Below the pieces are notes generated by a model that was given only the letters and a program-made list of their open reading frames with translations, did not search any database and had not been told where the DNA came from. The position numbers and the translations under genes were made by a program. A stretch of DNA of 35,968 nucleotides from Plakobranchus ocellatus (taxonomy: Eukaryota > Mollusca > Gastropoda > Plakobranchidae). The stretch spans positions 216,906 to 252,873 of the forward strand of contig BLXT01008305.1 of the NCBI GenBank assembly GCA_019648995.1. The letters run 5' to 3'. This document shows positions 32,373 to 35,968 of the stretch, piece by piece (position 1 is the first letter of the stretch; each line of letters starts with the position of its first letter).

Positions 32373-35300
32373 CATTATTATTATTAGTATTAATAGCTGG
32401 CTGAAGAATGAGTATAAAATACTGCCCTTAGGCCAGTGTGATTATGAGCCTTTGTGTAATTTTGACTGAAAGCATTATATAAAGTCTATTATTCAGTCTT
32501 TAAGGGATCATTTTTTTTTATATAATGGTTCCTTCCCCCTCTGTTACTTTTATTGCAACCAGTACAATAATGTTTTATCTGATGCAACTATCGAGAGCTA
32601 TTATAACTTCTTTGCTGTTAAGGAAAGGATAGTTTTTCTTTAGGTGTTTAAAGTTTACAGTGTAGCCCATTTCTGAATATGATATCATAACCCGTTTCTG
32701 CTTATGATGTTCAACTTATGGCTCTTTCTGTTTATGAATTATAGACTCGGTGTGAGCAGAACTGGGAAAGATTGGCTCTAAAGCTTCTTGAACGCGATTA
32801 CCAGGCTGTGGAACAAGAGATCCGAGAATATCAGCAAAGGTACATTGAGAACAGGCAGGCATATATGGATGCCGTCTTGCAAGATCATGAACAGAATATG
32901 GCCCGTATTCCCTTGCACAGAAAATCTGAGCCTGTCCCACTGGACGAGTTTGACTCTAAGTTTATAAAACATAACCAGGTATTTTTCTTTTTTTTTACTG
33001 GTCTTGCAAAAATGATGTATAGATCTAGAGTTAAATGTATATTTTTTACAATTAATTACTTTTTTTGCCACAGTTAATCAACAAAAACCCTTATCAAATG
33101 TGGGTTTCATCTACTAAAACATTTTTTGAGAATGAACATGATTATTTGTGACAAATTTAATTTACTCTGCCATTTAGAAAATTTTCTAAATTTGTCTTTT
33201 AGTATGCAATTTTTTTATGCTATTGTTGCTATGGAATGATGCTTTGCATTTGTGCTTGAAAAGCCTAGCCCTGTAATTTTGTCTGTTTTTTTGTTTTTTA
33301 AACAAAAATTACCTGGCCTTTATCTGAAATTTTCCCAGGCAGAGGATATGATGGTGAGCACATTCTACATATTTCACACTGATTGTTAAATTCTAGCATT
33401 TCAAAGCATGTATTCCTGCCTTATCTCATATTGATTGTTGGAAGGCAACAATTTGTCTCACATTATTTCACTAATTTTTTTTTGTTAATTGTAAATGGGC
33501 AGCAAGTCTGTTCTTCATCCTATCACAGTCATTGTTTTCATTAATGGCTACCAAGTCTTAGTCTTCTACATTATCTCACACTGATTTTTTAATTGGTTGG
33601 CATGTGTTTGTGTTCTATATTATCTCAAGCTGATTGTTTAATGCCTAGCTAGACATTTTGTTCCTTATCATAAAGTAAAGAACAAGAAAACAGTTCCCAA
33701 ACAAATGTTATATCAGTACTTAATTGTATAAAAGTATAGCAAAATTATATAAAATGTTTTGCCTTCATTTTGGCTTCATCAGTTAATCAGAAAAGGATGC
33801 TGATAAGAGTGCTTCCTGAGTGTTGGTCTTACTCATTTATATTATGTTATGTTCCATATTATCACACATTGACAGTTAAATGACTAGCAAAATTTTCTTC
33901 TACACACTCTCTCAGACTGATCATGCAATGGCTAGCTAGTCTTTTTGTCGTATATTTTACTACAATTATCATATCATTGCATTCTTTTTCATTTAAAAGT
34001 TTAAAAAATTATTATATATTTTTTGGCCTCTATCATTACCTTTTAGATTTAAATTTAAATTCCAGTAATGTTTATATACTGACACAGGGGTTTAGAACAT
34101 CCCTAGAGCTCACCAGAAATATTGAAGGCAAACGCAGTAGAGGTGGACAGAATACTTTCACTGAAAGTCTTAACTCTTGGGCAATAGGGAATGGTAGCAA
34201 CCACAGTTTTTATTGTTAACTGAGAACAAGTTAGAATGGAGGACAGTCTGTTACCGACAAGGTGGTATAATGTTTTTGCAAGTGTTGTATTCAGGAAGAG
34301 AACTCTTTTCTTTCTATGCATACAGTACAGCATGTGAAGTGGTTTGGTTTCTTTCCTTGCAGCCTTTACTTTCACCAAGGCTTAAGGTACTGAGCTATAT
34401 GATAAGGTCTTGGGGGACTCATGGTAATGTTACCTCAGATTGCGAATCAAACCAGTCACCTATTGCTTGAGGTAGTCAAGCCCCCTACTTATTGTGCCAT
34501 TGAGCGTTCTTGCATGGTTAAGCTAAAATAAAATGTATAAGCAAGTGAGTAAAATCATATAAAAAAATTTGCTTTTTTTCACTTGCTTACTCACTTGAAA
34601 TACAACCTCCGGTCTGTTCAATTGTGAATTATCAGAAGCTCAATGTATTTGGCCACATAGGCTCTTGAAAGAATGGGTACCAGTCTGCGAAGAGGAGCCA
34701 GGAGAGTCCAGTCAGCAGGCGTAAGAAGAAGAGTACAAGTTCAAGATCGTGTTGAAAGGATGGACATATCCCTGCGTGATCTTGTTGGAGAGACACCATC
34801 TAGTGGTCACTTTGCTACAGCGCAAGTAAGCCTGTTTGTGGCAATCCCTGTCATTTTTAACTAAACCTCACTTATTAAAAAGCACTATAGTTGATTAATC
34901 TTAAATTTTTTTTTTATCTTTACGAATTGCAGTGGTATTGTTAAGTTTGCTTTTGTGTTTATATATTTTTCACAAAAGCGCATGCATAAAATTTCATTCT
35001 TTGAATTTTCCAGAGCTTTTAAACTTGGAGGAAAATAACTGAATAAATTTGTTTTAGTAATTTTTTTTTTTACAAGAATAAAGAAAATGTTTAAAATGTT
35101 TGTCATTTTTATCCTTTTGCCTTGCAACTAGTCAGAATGAATGACTAGTAGAAAAATAAAGACTGATAACAATTATATTTCCTTTAACTGTGAAAGCAAA
35201 AAGGAGAGGAATCCGAAACAGTTCTTAGCCAATTTTTAGTGCTTCAACTTTTTTGAAAGATTGCCAAAGAACAAAAATTTGTTTCATCTGAAAAATATTA

Positions 35301-35616
35301 TTTTCAAAGCCGATTTTACTAGTACTATGTAATAATGTATAAGCCTAACTAGAAGGAATCAAATTTATGTCACTTGATTTGACTGCCCTGCACAATGCTG
35401 TGCCACTGATACACAATCTTTTGTGTCCTCACTGCCTTTCTGTGTATGTGTGTGTGTGTGTGTGTGTGTGCACACCTCTCACATGAATAGGGAACAGCAG
35501 TAGAGCCTAGCTCCAGCATACAGCCTGTGTCTATACTGAGAAGACCACATAACATTCCCAAATCACAAAGGCAGGCACACGTTGAGTCTTACAATGATGG
35601 AGGTAGATACCTGCAG
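11194..35616 (+). CDS. Coiled-coil protein gene of unknown identity (first six coding exons)
   Basis: Six phase-compatible exons (11194-11369, 12360-12409, 18129-18226, 32745-32978, 34661-34825, 35491-35616) give 849 nt, 283 codons, still open at the right edge. All introns are GT-AG and all joins keep frame. The start ATG is supported by an in-frame TGA at 11179-11181. The N-terminus is hydrophilic with a heptad-like stretch, exon 4 is a charged, strongly helical segment, and exon 5 is very Arg-rich. No signal peptide or membrane segment is seen. I do not recognise the family. The coiled-coil character and a forkhead-type promoter motif would suit a centrosomal or ciliary protein, but that is speculation. 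Intron 3 alone is 14.5 kb of nested transposons. Confidence 0.8.
11370..12359 (+). other. Intron 1 of coiled-coil gene
   Basis: 990-bp GT-AG intron. The only structure seen is a perfect 42-bp tandem duplication at 11723-11806; the rest is unpatterned AT-rich sequence. Confidence 0.65.
11723..11806. repeat. Perfect 42-bp tandem duplication
   Basis: 11723-11764 and 11765-11806 are identical head-to-tail copies beginning AAGTTTTTGCAGACAAC and ending GACAGCGC. Zero divergence indicates a recent duplication or an assembly artefact. Confidence 0.9.
12360..12409 (+). CDS. Coiled-coil gene exon 2
   Basis: A 50-nt exon after TTTCTCAG, with donor GTAAGT. It completes an Arg codon and encodes SWTGDKHALVHLSNIV, ending in phase 1. 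It is too short to be found as a stand-alone reading frame; matching phases, strong splice sites and an intron-length fit support it. Confidence 0.75.
12458..12760 (-). mobile_element. 5'-truncated RTE/BovB-like LINE 3' end
   Basis: On the minus strand this matches the 3' end of the LINE copy at 17480-17740. Shared blocks include CAACTACAGTTTTTAGGCC, GCCATATTTGCCGA and the terminal AACGTCTGTTCCAGACA-like stretch (present here as its complement near 12470). It is a short dead copy in intron 2, antisense to the gene. Confidence 0.75.
13205..13520 (+). pseudogene. LINE endonuclease fragment (RTE/BovB-like)
   Basis: A 100-codon frame (13214-13516) holds the N-terminal half of an apurinic-type endonuclease: IIQVYVPISDSEDVEVEKFY, then a degenerate MEDFNTNV (usual motif GDFNAKVG) and VNECGRRLI. 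It ends in a stop at the point where the similar fragment at 15395 picks up (NKL...WCQINDFTI). It may be the 5' part of the same LINE, separated by about 1.9 kb that includes the assembly gap, or a separate copy. Confidence 0.7.
13521..14157 (+). other. Intron 2 sequence, nothing recognised
   Basis: AT-rich intronic sequence between the LINE endonuclease fragment and the assembly gap. I see no coding region and no clear repeat. Confidence 0.5.
14158..14607. other. Assembly gap (450 N)
   Basis: 450 consecutive N. The right edge abuts a TAA microsatellite, a usual cause of assembly breaks. Any reading frame crossing it is meaningless. Confidence 1.
14608..14674. repeat. (TAA)n microsatellite
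   Basis: About 22 uninterrupted TAA units directly after the gap, so the true length is unknown. Confidence 0.95.
14807..14890. repeat. (CT)n microsatellite
   Basis: About 40 CT units with a single CG interruption near 14860, passing into a short GT run near 14897. Confidence 0.95.
15395..17765 (+). mobile_element. RTE/BovB-like non-LTR retrotransposon, decayed
   Basis: Translated fragments in all three frames follow the order of an RTE/BovB-type polyprotein: end of endonuclease (INDFTITNTWYQNHPRQQW, NKIDYILI, GADCDSDHILIM), the RT start (TGPDNIPVEIIKVL), FIDNSKVLTK, VRTEGEHSDFKSIKRCVRQG, the catalytic box and the C-terminal LYGSGCWTI...MWFIRRMMGI and LQFLGHICR...GRQRITFLESLKSWA blocks. The RT catalytic YADD is changed to YGGD (about 16977-16988). 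Many stops and frameshifts make this an inactive fossil. It lies in the sense orientation of intron 2. Confidence 0.85.
17261..17473 (+). pseudogene. LINE reverse-transcriptase C-terminal remnant
   Basis: The longest open piece of the LINE, 70 codons. It includes KTCVSSVLLYGSGCWTIN and MWFIRRMMGISRAEKSPMNW, the conserved post-RT region of BovB-like proteins. It ends in TGA at 17471-17473. Not a host gene. Confidence 0.75.
17766..18128 (+). other. End of intron 2, nothing recognised
   Basis: Sequence between the LINE 3' end and the exon 3 acceptor at 18127-18128. It is AT-rich, with no coding region and no repeat that I could match elsewhere in the window. Confidence 0.5.
18129..18226 (+). 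CDS. Coiled-coil gene exon 3
   Basis: 98 nt after CTGTTATAG, donor AAAG|GTGATT. It encodes GMEPPHYLNNFRSQDGSMAR followed by a Ser/Lys/Pro stretch ending LSK, in phase 0. Low hydrophobicity suggests a disordered linker. Confidence 0.7.
18748..19361 (-). mobile_element. 3' LTR of Ty3/gypsy element, carrying an insertion
   Basis: Matches the right-hand LTR (about 31960-32170) in two blocks: 18763-18800 (AACAAACACAAGATATCAAG...) and 19199-19330 (ACAGACATGTGCATGG...GACATAGGTGTGG...). On the minus strand it begins TGTTAGATATAG at 19361, directly after a polypurine tract (19362-19373, GAAGAAGGGGGG on the minus strand). It ends near GATATAATA at about 18748. Roughly 400 bp between the two blocks is a foreign repeat flanked by inverted LTR sequence. 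Confidence 0.7.
18808..19231. mobile_element. Fold-back insertion in the 3' LTR
   Basis: 18808-18834 and 19205-19231 are a perfect 27-bp inverted repeat, extending to about 36 bp with two mismatches. The interior (18840-19195) belongs to the same repeat family as 20090-20794, starting CAGCGCACACTGGGGGCAGC and ending GTGTGGGTCTACGCT. In the other LTR only the right arm sequence (GCAGACATGTGCATGGAACG) is present, so the left arm is an extra, inverted copy of LTR sequence. Confidence 0.75.
19362..19373 (-). other. Polypurine tract of the gypsy element
   Basis: GAAGAAGGGGGG on the minus strand, immediately before the TG that starts the 3' LTR. This is the standard position of the plus-strand primer in LTR retrotransposons. 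Confidence 0.7.
19374..20089 (-). other. Gypsy internal 3' region, non-coding
   Basis: Lies between the degenerate integrase end and the polypurine tract. It contains a (TAA)n array at 19391-19446 and AT-rich sequence; no env-like or other frame is recognisable. Confidence 0.5.
20090..20794. mobile_element. Dimeric non-autonomous DNA-transposon-like repeat
   Basis: The ends are inverted repeats: it starts AGCGTAGGCCCACAATGGAG and its reverse complement starts AGCGTAGGTCCACAATGGAG. Inside are two copies of a roughly 290-bp core (about 20100-20365 and 20385-20700), each with ACGTGACCACGCATAATTCT and a GGATAAGGG(A)AAGGGGG block. The terminal 65 bp is duplicated at 20668-20794. A third core is inside the 3' LTR at 18996. 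No transposase frame is present, so it is probably mobilised in trans. The superfamily is not determined and no target duplication is clear. Confidence 0.65.
20795..20999. other. Gypsy 3' internal spacer
   Basis: Between the dimeric repeat and the integrase C-terminus. It contains a long T-run (20850-20874) and no recognisable coding sequence. Confidence 0.4.
21000..21921 (-). pseudogene. Ty3/gypsy integrase remnant (part after the nested insertion)
   Basis: Minus-strand pieces run in order: the HGGHLGIVRC zinc-binding start (about 21890-21921), PWQKIGADIF, the core (21388-21696) with SKYIELAQL, HGVPEIIITDNAQNF and SSPRYPQS...LVEK, then C-terminal blocks resembling LPSTAGILTCRKLRTRLPE and FSLGDHASM. 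In the D-D-E triad the second D (TDNAQNF) and the E (LVEK) are present, but the first D (usually VDYxSKxIE) reads LNYLSKYIE. Stops and frameshifts separate the pieces. It is similar to the K02A2.6-like gypsy group common in invertebrates. Confidence 0.8.
22030..22890 (-). pseudogene. Non-LTR zinc knuckle and restriction-like endonuclease remnant
   Basis: On the minus strand TCPLCQGK (about 22870-22890) and then PKHVLSSCDVALSQGRYTWR form the CCHC knuckle typical of R2-type proteins. It is followed by TGMRPDIIFHSITTRKFIMV and KLTVP (22485-22560), matching the RPD...(E/D)xT(C/V)P catalytic region of restriction-like endonucleases, then KNKELEKAGNKSQILPIEVG. A frameshift and stops break the frame. 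The usual acidic residue before LTVP reads K here. Confidence 0.7.
23183..23476 (-). pseudogene. Non-LTR reverse-transcriptase C-terminal segment
   Basis: A 97-codon frame with RFTRKWLGGLNDA, LRLPLKSIVEEYKCGKAKL and QLRTGRKWKGDKAINQAKER. This is the thumb-side region that follows the RT palm in this element type. It is offset in frame from the palm at 23496-24158, so a frameshift lies between about 23460 and 23510. Confidence 0.75.
23496..24158 (-). pseudogene. Non-LTR reverse-transcriptase palm domain
   Basis: A 220-codon open stretch with RT motifs in order: MDFTNAYGSVPHQMI (motif A), GISIGCTISPILFVLAMGVI (motif B), the intact catalytic KAFVDDTTIL (motif C, about 23836-23860), then LGRWYDSSLKD and GLQAIYKCGLPGKYRMWCLQ. 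It is the best-preserved part of the nested element, with catalytic FVDD intact, although flanking frames are broken. Confidence 0.85.
24237..24567 (-). pseudogene. Non-LTR reverse-transcriptase fingers, interrupted by the MULE
   Basis: The minus-strand frame carries QKEELETHLRKTYSDPEREK and INSVVKKARGKSSPGPNGVP, the segment before RT motif A. The coding sequence is cut at 24567 by the MULE and resumes at 28657. The upstream portion of the long open frame that enters 24568-24665 is MULE terminal-repeat sequence, not element protein. Confidence 0.75.
24560..24567. repeat. Left target-site duplication of the MULE (GTTGAAAC)
   Basis: GTTGAAAC directly left of the terminal inverted repeat; the same 8 bases occur at 28649-28656 directly right of it. 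Eight to eleven base duplications are typical of Mutator-like elements. Confidence 0.85.
24568..24970 (+). repeat. Left terminal inverted repeat of MULE, tandem 11-bp motif array
   Basis: After a unique 16-bp tip, about 35 units of roughly 11 bp follow, alternating CGAAACTCACC and AAAACTCTCC types. Open frames across it are period artefacts and not genes. Confidence 0.9.
24980..25650 (+). pseudogene. OTU-like cysteine protease domain of MULE
   Basis: The open frame starts near 24970 (first Met 25028) and runs to a stop at 25514-25516, then shifts frame at an A-run (25515-25522) and continues. The catalytic signature DGNCFYRAVS (Cys at 25133-25135) is at the N-terminus of the domain. FRPNHFVLL (His at 25542-25544) lies after the frameshift. 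Together these are the Asp/Cys/His elements of the OTU fold, a ubiquitin-directed peptidase family also found in some MULEs and viruses. Activity on ubiquitin is inferred from family only. It lies immediately inside the left terminal repeat and upstream of the transposase, so was probably one protein with it. Confidence 0.75.
25671..26127 (+). repeat. Eight-unit 57-bp coding minisatellite (acidic repeats)
   Basis: Units start at 25671, 25728, 25785, 25842, 25899, 25957, 26014 and 26071. The consensus unit encodes DGLLDDPQTNSDTNDEGSH, a 19-residue acidic, low-complexity repeat. Unit 3 has an in-frame TAG (25806-25808) and unit 5 an extra C that shifts the frame. It links the OTU domain to the transposase and is likely a disordered spacer. 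Apparent frames on the opposite strand come from the multiple-of-three period. Confidence 0.9.
26128..26606 (+). pseudogene. MULE transposase N-terminal region, broken
   Basis: Pieces such as FMNPERLILCSAENENTYVY, WDDRGAWTNGVTNKSLL and QPNVQDVLVLHRYYAKHT are spread over shifted frames. They resemble the region preceding the DDE domain in related animal MULE proteins, as judged from memory of family patterns. Several frameshifts (near 26310 and 26420) and stops are present. Confidence 0.55.
26608..28004 (+). pseudogene. MULE DDE transposase
   Basis: The main open frame (26807-27748; domain from about 26870) has the MULE catalytic triad: Asp in LSFDKTFNLG (27044-27046), Asp in VLGSDEEKAM (27266-27268) and Glu in NNCCESVNHILK (27617-27619). 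Spacings are 74 and 117 residues. The hallmark CxxH (LACVRHIEKN) follows the second Asp. An in-frame TAA at 27746-27748 interrupts, then EFVLCPDIAKLKISRDVWLD and further basic C-terminal sequence continue in the same frame. The N-terminal part (26608-26874) is in another frame. The core could fold, but the gene is broken. Confidence 0.85.
28005..28429. other. MULE 3' non-coding spacer
   Basis: Between the transposase C-terminus and the right terminal repeat. AT-rich, with no coding region seen. Confidence 0.5.
28430..28648 (-). repeat. Right terminal inverted repeat of MULE
   Basis: About 220 bp of GGTGAGTTTCGG/GAGTTTTGG-type units, the reverse complement of the left array. The outermost 20 bp matches the left tip with two mismatches. 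It is shorter than the left repeat, as expected from tandem-array slippage. Confidence 0.88.
28649..28656. repeat. Right target-site duplication of the MULE (GTTGAAAC)
   Basis: Identical to 24560-24567. Confidence 0.85.
28657..29330 (-). pseudogene. Non-LTR element N-terminal region with zinc finger
   Basis: The minus-strand frame from 29295 begins MDYTCICGRRFSTEKGMKIH and continues KTKMKCLDTQ: a CxC...H...C finger at the protein start, as in R2/NeSL-type elements that use it to contact target DNA. It then runs FRQLLDAKSQKIQFQPASAA and NCPYLDELIG-like sequence. After a stop near 28920, fragments FEGEAVRLKQSRIYQEKL (28700-28780) follow up to the MULE insertion point. Confidence 0.7.
29359..29625 (-). 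pseudogene. Gypsy RNase H-integrase junction segment
   Basis: MINHLAISDDKLKVLRSETG then DDVIRKLKIQIKEGWPEK and FRAFWDVI match the stretch between RNase H and the integrase zinc finger in K02A2.6-like gypsy proteins. It ends abruptly at KKKVMH, where the non-LTR element inserted. Confidence 0.75.
29626..29973 (-). pseudogene. Gypsy RT thumb with RNase H deletion
   Basis: Contains MNIRDKKMSPAILGNGIIFY, YIHNLSHKTEKLRSLLQNET and WEWAKDHREAVEIINNF, the RT thumb and connection. The frame then jumps to LYSLSIQSLKRAHY, which resembles the end of RNase H (usual LYIADTLSRA). The RNase H core is absent, so an internal deletion of about 300 bp or more is likely near 29800. Confidence 0.7.
30000..30950 (-). 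pseudogene. Gypsy protease/reverse-transcriptase remnant
   Basis: Minus-strand fragments: protease-end region (30684-30908, RSNLRLISYSGNKIPVISDA, FIVTSSRSQCVL), RT N-terminus (30443-30733, ELGCLPRKYHIEVDPSARPF, ALKDRVKAELNKMEK), and the catalytic strand (30066-30302, CVDSFLGDILVWRGTKEELK). The FLGD in place of the usual (F/Y)xDD removes one catalytic Asp. Frameshifts separate the pieces. It belongs with the gag remnants and the 5' LTR to the right. Confidence 0.8.
31000..31850 (-). pseudogene. Gypsy gag remnant
   Basis: The minus-strand frame 31627-31836 reads NLKPLEELSFSNTHKLAERY, ILWSENMRLYLNL and EKEKYSAHLYIIGRSG, matching the start of gypsy Gag (typically PPELSLSGNLAENWRRWKQ). Downstream are TDKLEVLFPRFDKSCKP and a degenerate zinc knuckle (GTQHPMKQCAAFGK). 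Multiple stops and frameshifts. Confidence 0.7.
31947..31958 (-). other. Primer-binding site of gypsy element
   Basis: GGTGTCAGAAGT on the minus strand, one base after the CA that ends the 5' LTR (31960-31961). The GGTGTCAGAAGT sequence recurs at this position in many gypsy elements. The exact tRNA was not assigned. Confidence 0.65.
31960..32170 (-). mobile_element. 5' LTR of gypsy element
   Basis: Aligns with the left LTR, sharing ACAAACACAAGATATCAAGT and GACATAGGTGTGG, and ends TAGATATAGCA. The start of the LTR is lost in a TAA-rich palindrome. Confidence 0.7.
32155..32408. repeat. Long palindrome of LTR sequence and (TAA)n/(TTA)n
   Basis: The left arm TTCTTCAGCCAGTTATTAAT (32155 on) recurs in reverse complement at 32385-32408 (TTCTTCAGCCAGCTATTAAT). 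Between them, about 100 bp of (AAT)n pairs with about 60 bp of (ATT)n around an AT/AC dinucleotide centre (32305-32336). The whole could form a hairpin of about 250 bp. Long isoleucine frames over it are artefacts. Confidence 0.85.
32409..32744 (+). other. End of intron 3, nothing recognised
   Basis: Unpatterned sequence between the transposon island and the exon 4 acceptor at 32743-32744. Confidence 0.5.
32745..32978 (+). CDS. Coiled-coil gene exon 4
   Basis: 234 nt, phase 0 at both ends, acceptor AATTATAG, donor CAG|GTATTT. It encodes 78 residues with long helical, charged runs (NWERLALKLLERDYQAVEQE, then YIENRQAYMDAVLQDHEQN) and ends EFDSKFIKHNQ. This is the strongest coiled-coil segment of the gene. 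It lies just right of the intron 3 transposon island. Confidence 0.85.
33360..33960. repeat. Degenerate tandem repeat of about 60-80 bp
   Basis: The phrase (C)ACATTAT(C)TCACACTGATTGTTAAATGGCTAGCA..CT(T)GT(G)TTCT recurs in diverged form at least five times (about 33370, 33425, 33565, 33620, 33850 and 33910). Unit length varies; no coding potential. Confidence 0.5.
34080..34275 (+). mobile_element. Truncated LINE 3' end in intron 4
   Basis: Matches the LINE tail at 17550-17720: GTTTAGAACAT, GAAGGCAAACGCAGTAGAGG, TGAAAGTCTTAACTCTTGGG and a terminal GTCTGTTACCGACAAGG-like block. Dead fragment. Confidence 0.75.
34385..34505 (-). mobile_element. tRNA-derived SINE-like element
   Basis: On the minus strand there is an A-box-like TGGCACAATAAGTAGGGG (about 34482-34498) and a B-box-like GGTTTGATTCGC (34442-34453), about 35 bp apart, with the typical tRNA head order. 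It is next to the LINE tail. Confidence 0.5.
34661..34825 (+). CDS. Coiled-coil gene exon 5
   Basis: 165 nt, phase 0, acceptor CCACATAG, donor GCAA|GTAAGC. It encodes 55 residues with a dense basic stretch (SLRRGARRVQSAGVRRRVQV) then RVERMDISLRDLVGE. The basic stretch could serve as a nuclear-localisation or microtubule/nucleic-acid contact region; this is a composition-based inference. Confidence 0.82.
34826..35490 (+). other. Intron 5 of coiled-coil gene
   Basis: 665-bp GT-AG intron, AT-rich, with a (GT)n microsatellite at 35440-35470 just before the exon 6 acceptor, where a polypyrimidine tract would normally lie. Confidence 0.65.
35491..35616 (+). CDS. Coiled-coil gene exon 6
   Basis: 126 nt, phase 0, acceptor ATGAATAG (preceded by a GT microsatellite and CACACCTCTC), donor CTGCAG|GTAAGTAG. 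It encodes GTAVEPSSSIQPVSILRRPH and ends GGRYLQ. PVSILRRP vaguely resembles a PP1-docking RVxF-type motif, a weak similarity. The protein continues beyond the window. Confidence 0.78.
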
Positions 35617-35968
35617 GTAAGTAGATTAATTTTCTTGTGAACAAATTTAGGCAAAGTTTGTTTCAGCTTCATTGGTCTGGAACACATTTGCTGACACAAG
35701 GGCTTAGAACATGAAGTAATCACTGGAAAATTTGAAGGCAAATGCAATAGAGGTAGACAGAGAATAACTTGTGTTGAAAGTCTTAACTCATGAGCAATAG
35801 GTAACTGTAACAACAACATCTTTTAAGATTAACTGATAACAAGTTTGAATAGAGATCGATGATTGCCAATGTCTGTCCCAGACAGGGCTAAAGAAGAAGG
35901 TCTTAACTGGCAATCTCAAAAGAAAAAAGAAAAGAGATCCCCCGCGTCCTTACACACACACACACACA
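35617..35968 (+). other. Start of intron 6 of coiled-coil gene
   Basis: Contains a truncated LINE 3' end (35690-35895: GGCTTAGAACAT, TTGAAGGCAAATGCAATAGA, GATTGCCAATGTCTGTCCCA) and ends in a CA microsatellite cut by the window edge. Confidence 0.7.

Larger units (their letters stand above)
32979..34660 (+). other. Intron 4 of coiled-coil gene
   Basis: 1682-bp GT-AG intron. It holds a degenerate repeat around 33360-33640 and 33840-33950 (recurring phrases like TATTATCTCACACTGATTGTT...AATGGCTAGC), a LINE 3' fragment (34080-34275) and a tRNA-like SINE (34385-34505). Confidence 0.6.

Noticed and set aside
32145-32469. Poly-isoleucine frames on both strands
   Set aside because: Translation of (TAA)n/(ATT)n arrays.

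Overview
This is an AT-rich eukaryotic genomic window. It has spliced genes with GT-AG introns, many microsatellites, a 450-bp assembly gap and abundant transposable elements. The element mix (K02A2.6-like Ty3/gypsy, RTE/BovB-like LINE, an RLE-type non-LTR element, an animal MULE, tRNA-derived SINEs), the frequent AGGCCT/TAGGCCTA palindrome and the protein sequences suggest a marine invertebrate, possibly a mollusc. The species is not determinable from the sequence.

Left part (1-7143). The minus strand carries the 5' two-thirds of a PDCD6/ALG-2 orthologue (penta-EF-hand calcium sensor). Exons lie at 7058-7143, 5808-5869 or 4870-4931, 4056-4100 and 2872-3030; the last exons lie beyond the window start. 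The most notable host-gene feature is that the exon encoding the first EF-hand loop exists as two divergent 62-nt copies with identical splice phases. Using both copies would create an immediate in-frame TAG, so they behave as mutually exclusive exons.

Middle (7144-11193) is intergenic between two divergent genes. It holds short direct repeats, a CpG-rich triple dyad array at 10200-10310 and a palindromic pair of forkhead-type motifs 120 bp upstream of the next start codon.

Right part (11194-35968). The plus strand carries the first six coding exons (283 codons, open at the right edge) of a coiled-coil protein I cannot name. Intron 2 holds decayed RTE/BovB-like LINE pieces and the assembly gap. 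Intron 3 (14.5 kb) is a nested transposon island. A minus-strand Ty3/gypsy element (about 18748-32170, with LTRs, primer-binding site and polypurine tract) was entered at 21929-29358 by a minus-strand RLE-type non-LTR retrotransposon. That element was in turn entered at 24568-28648 by a plus-strand MULE DNA transposon. The gypsy element also carries copies of a small non-autonomous DNA repeat (18840-19195; 20090-20794).

The MULE has long terminal inverted repeats built of an 11-bp tandem motif, an 8-bp target duplication (GTTGAAAC), an OTU-like cysteine-protease domain, an acidic 19-residue repeat array and a transposase with a visible D-D-E triad. All elements carry stops or frameshifts. The gypsy reverse transcriptase and integrase and the LINE reverse transcriptase have lost catalytic residues, so these copies look dead. 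Nothing indicates that the elements serve the host gene; they inflate its introns.
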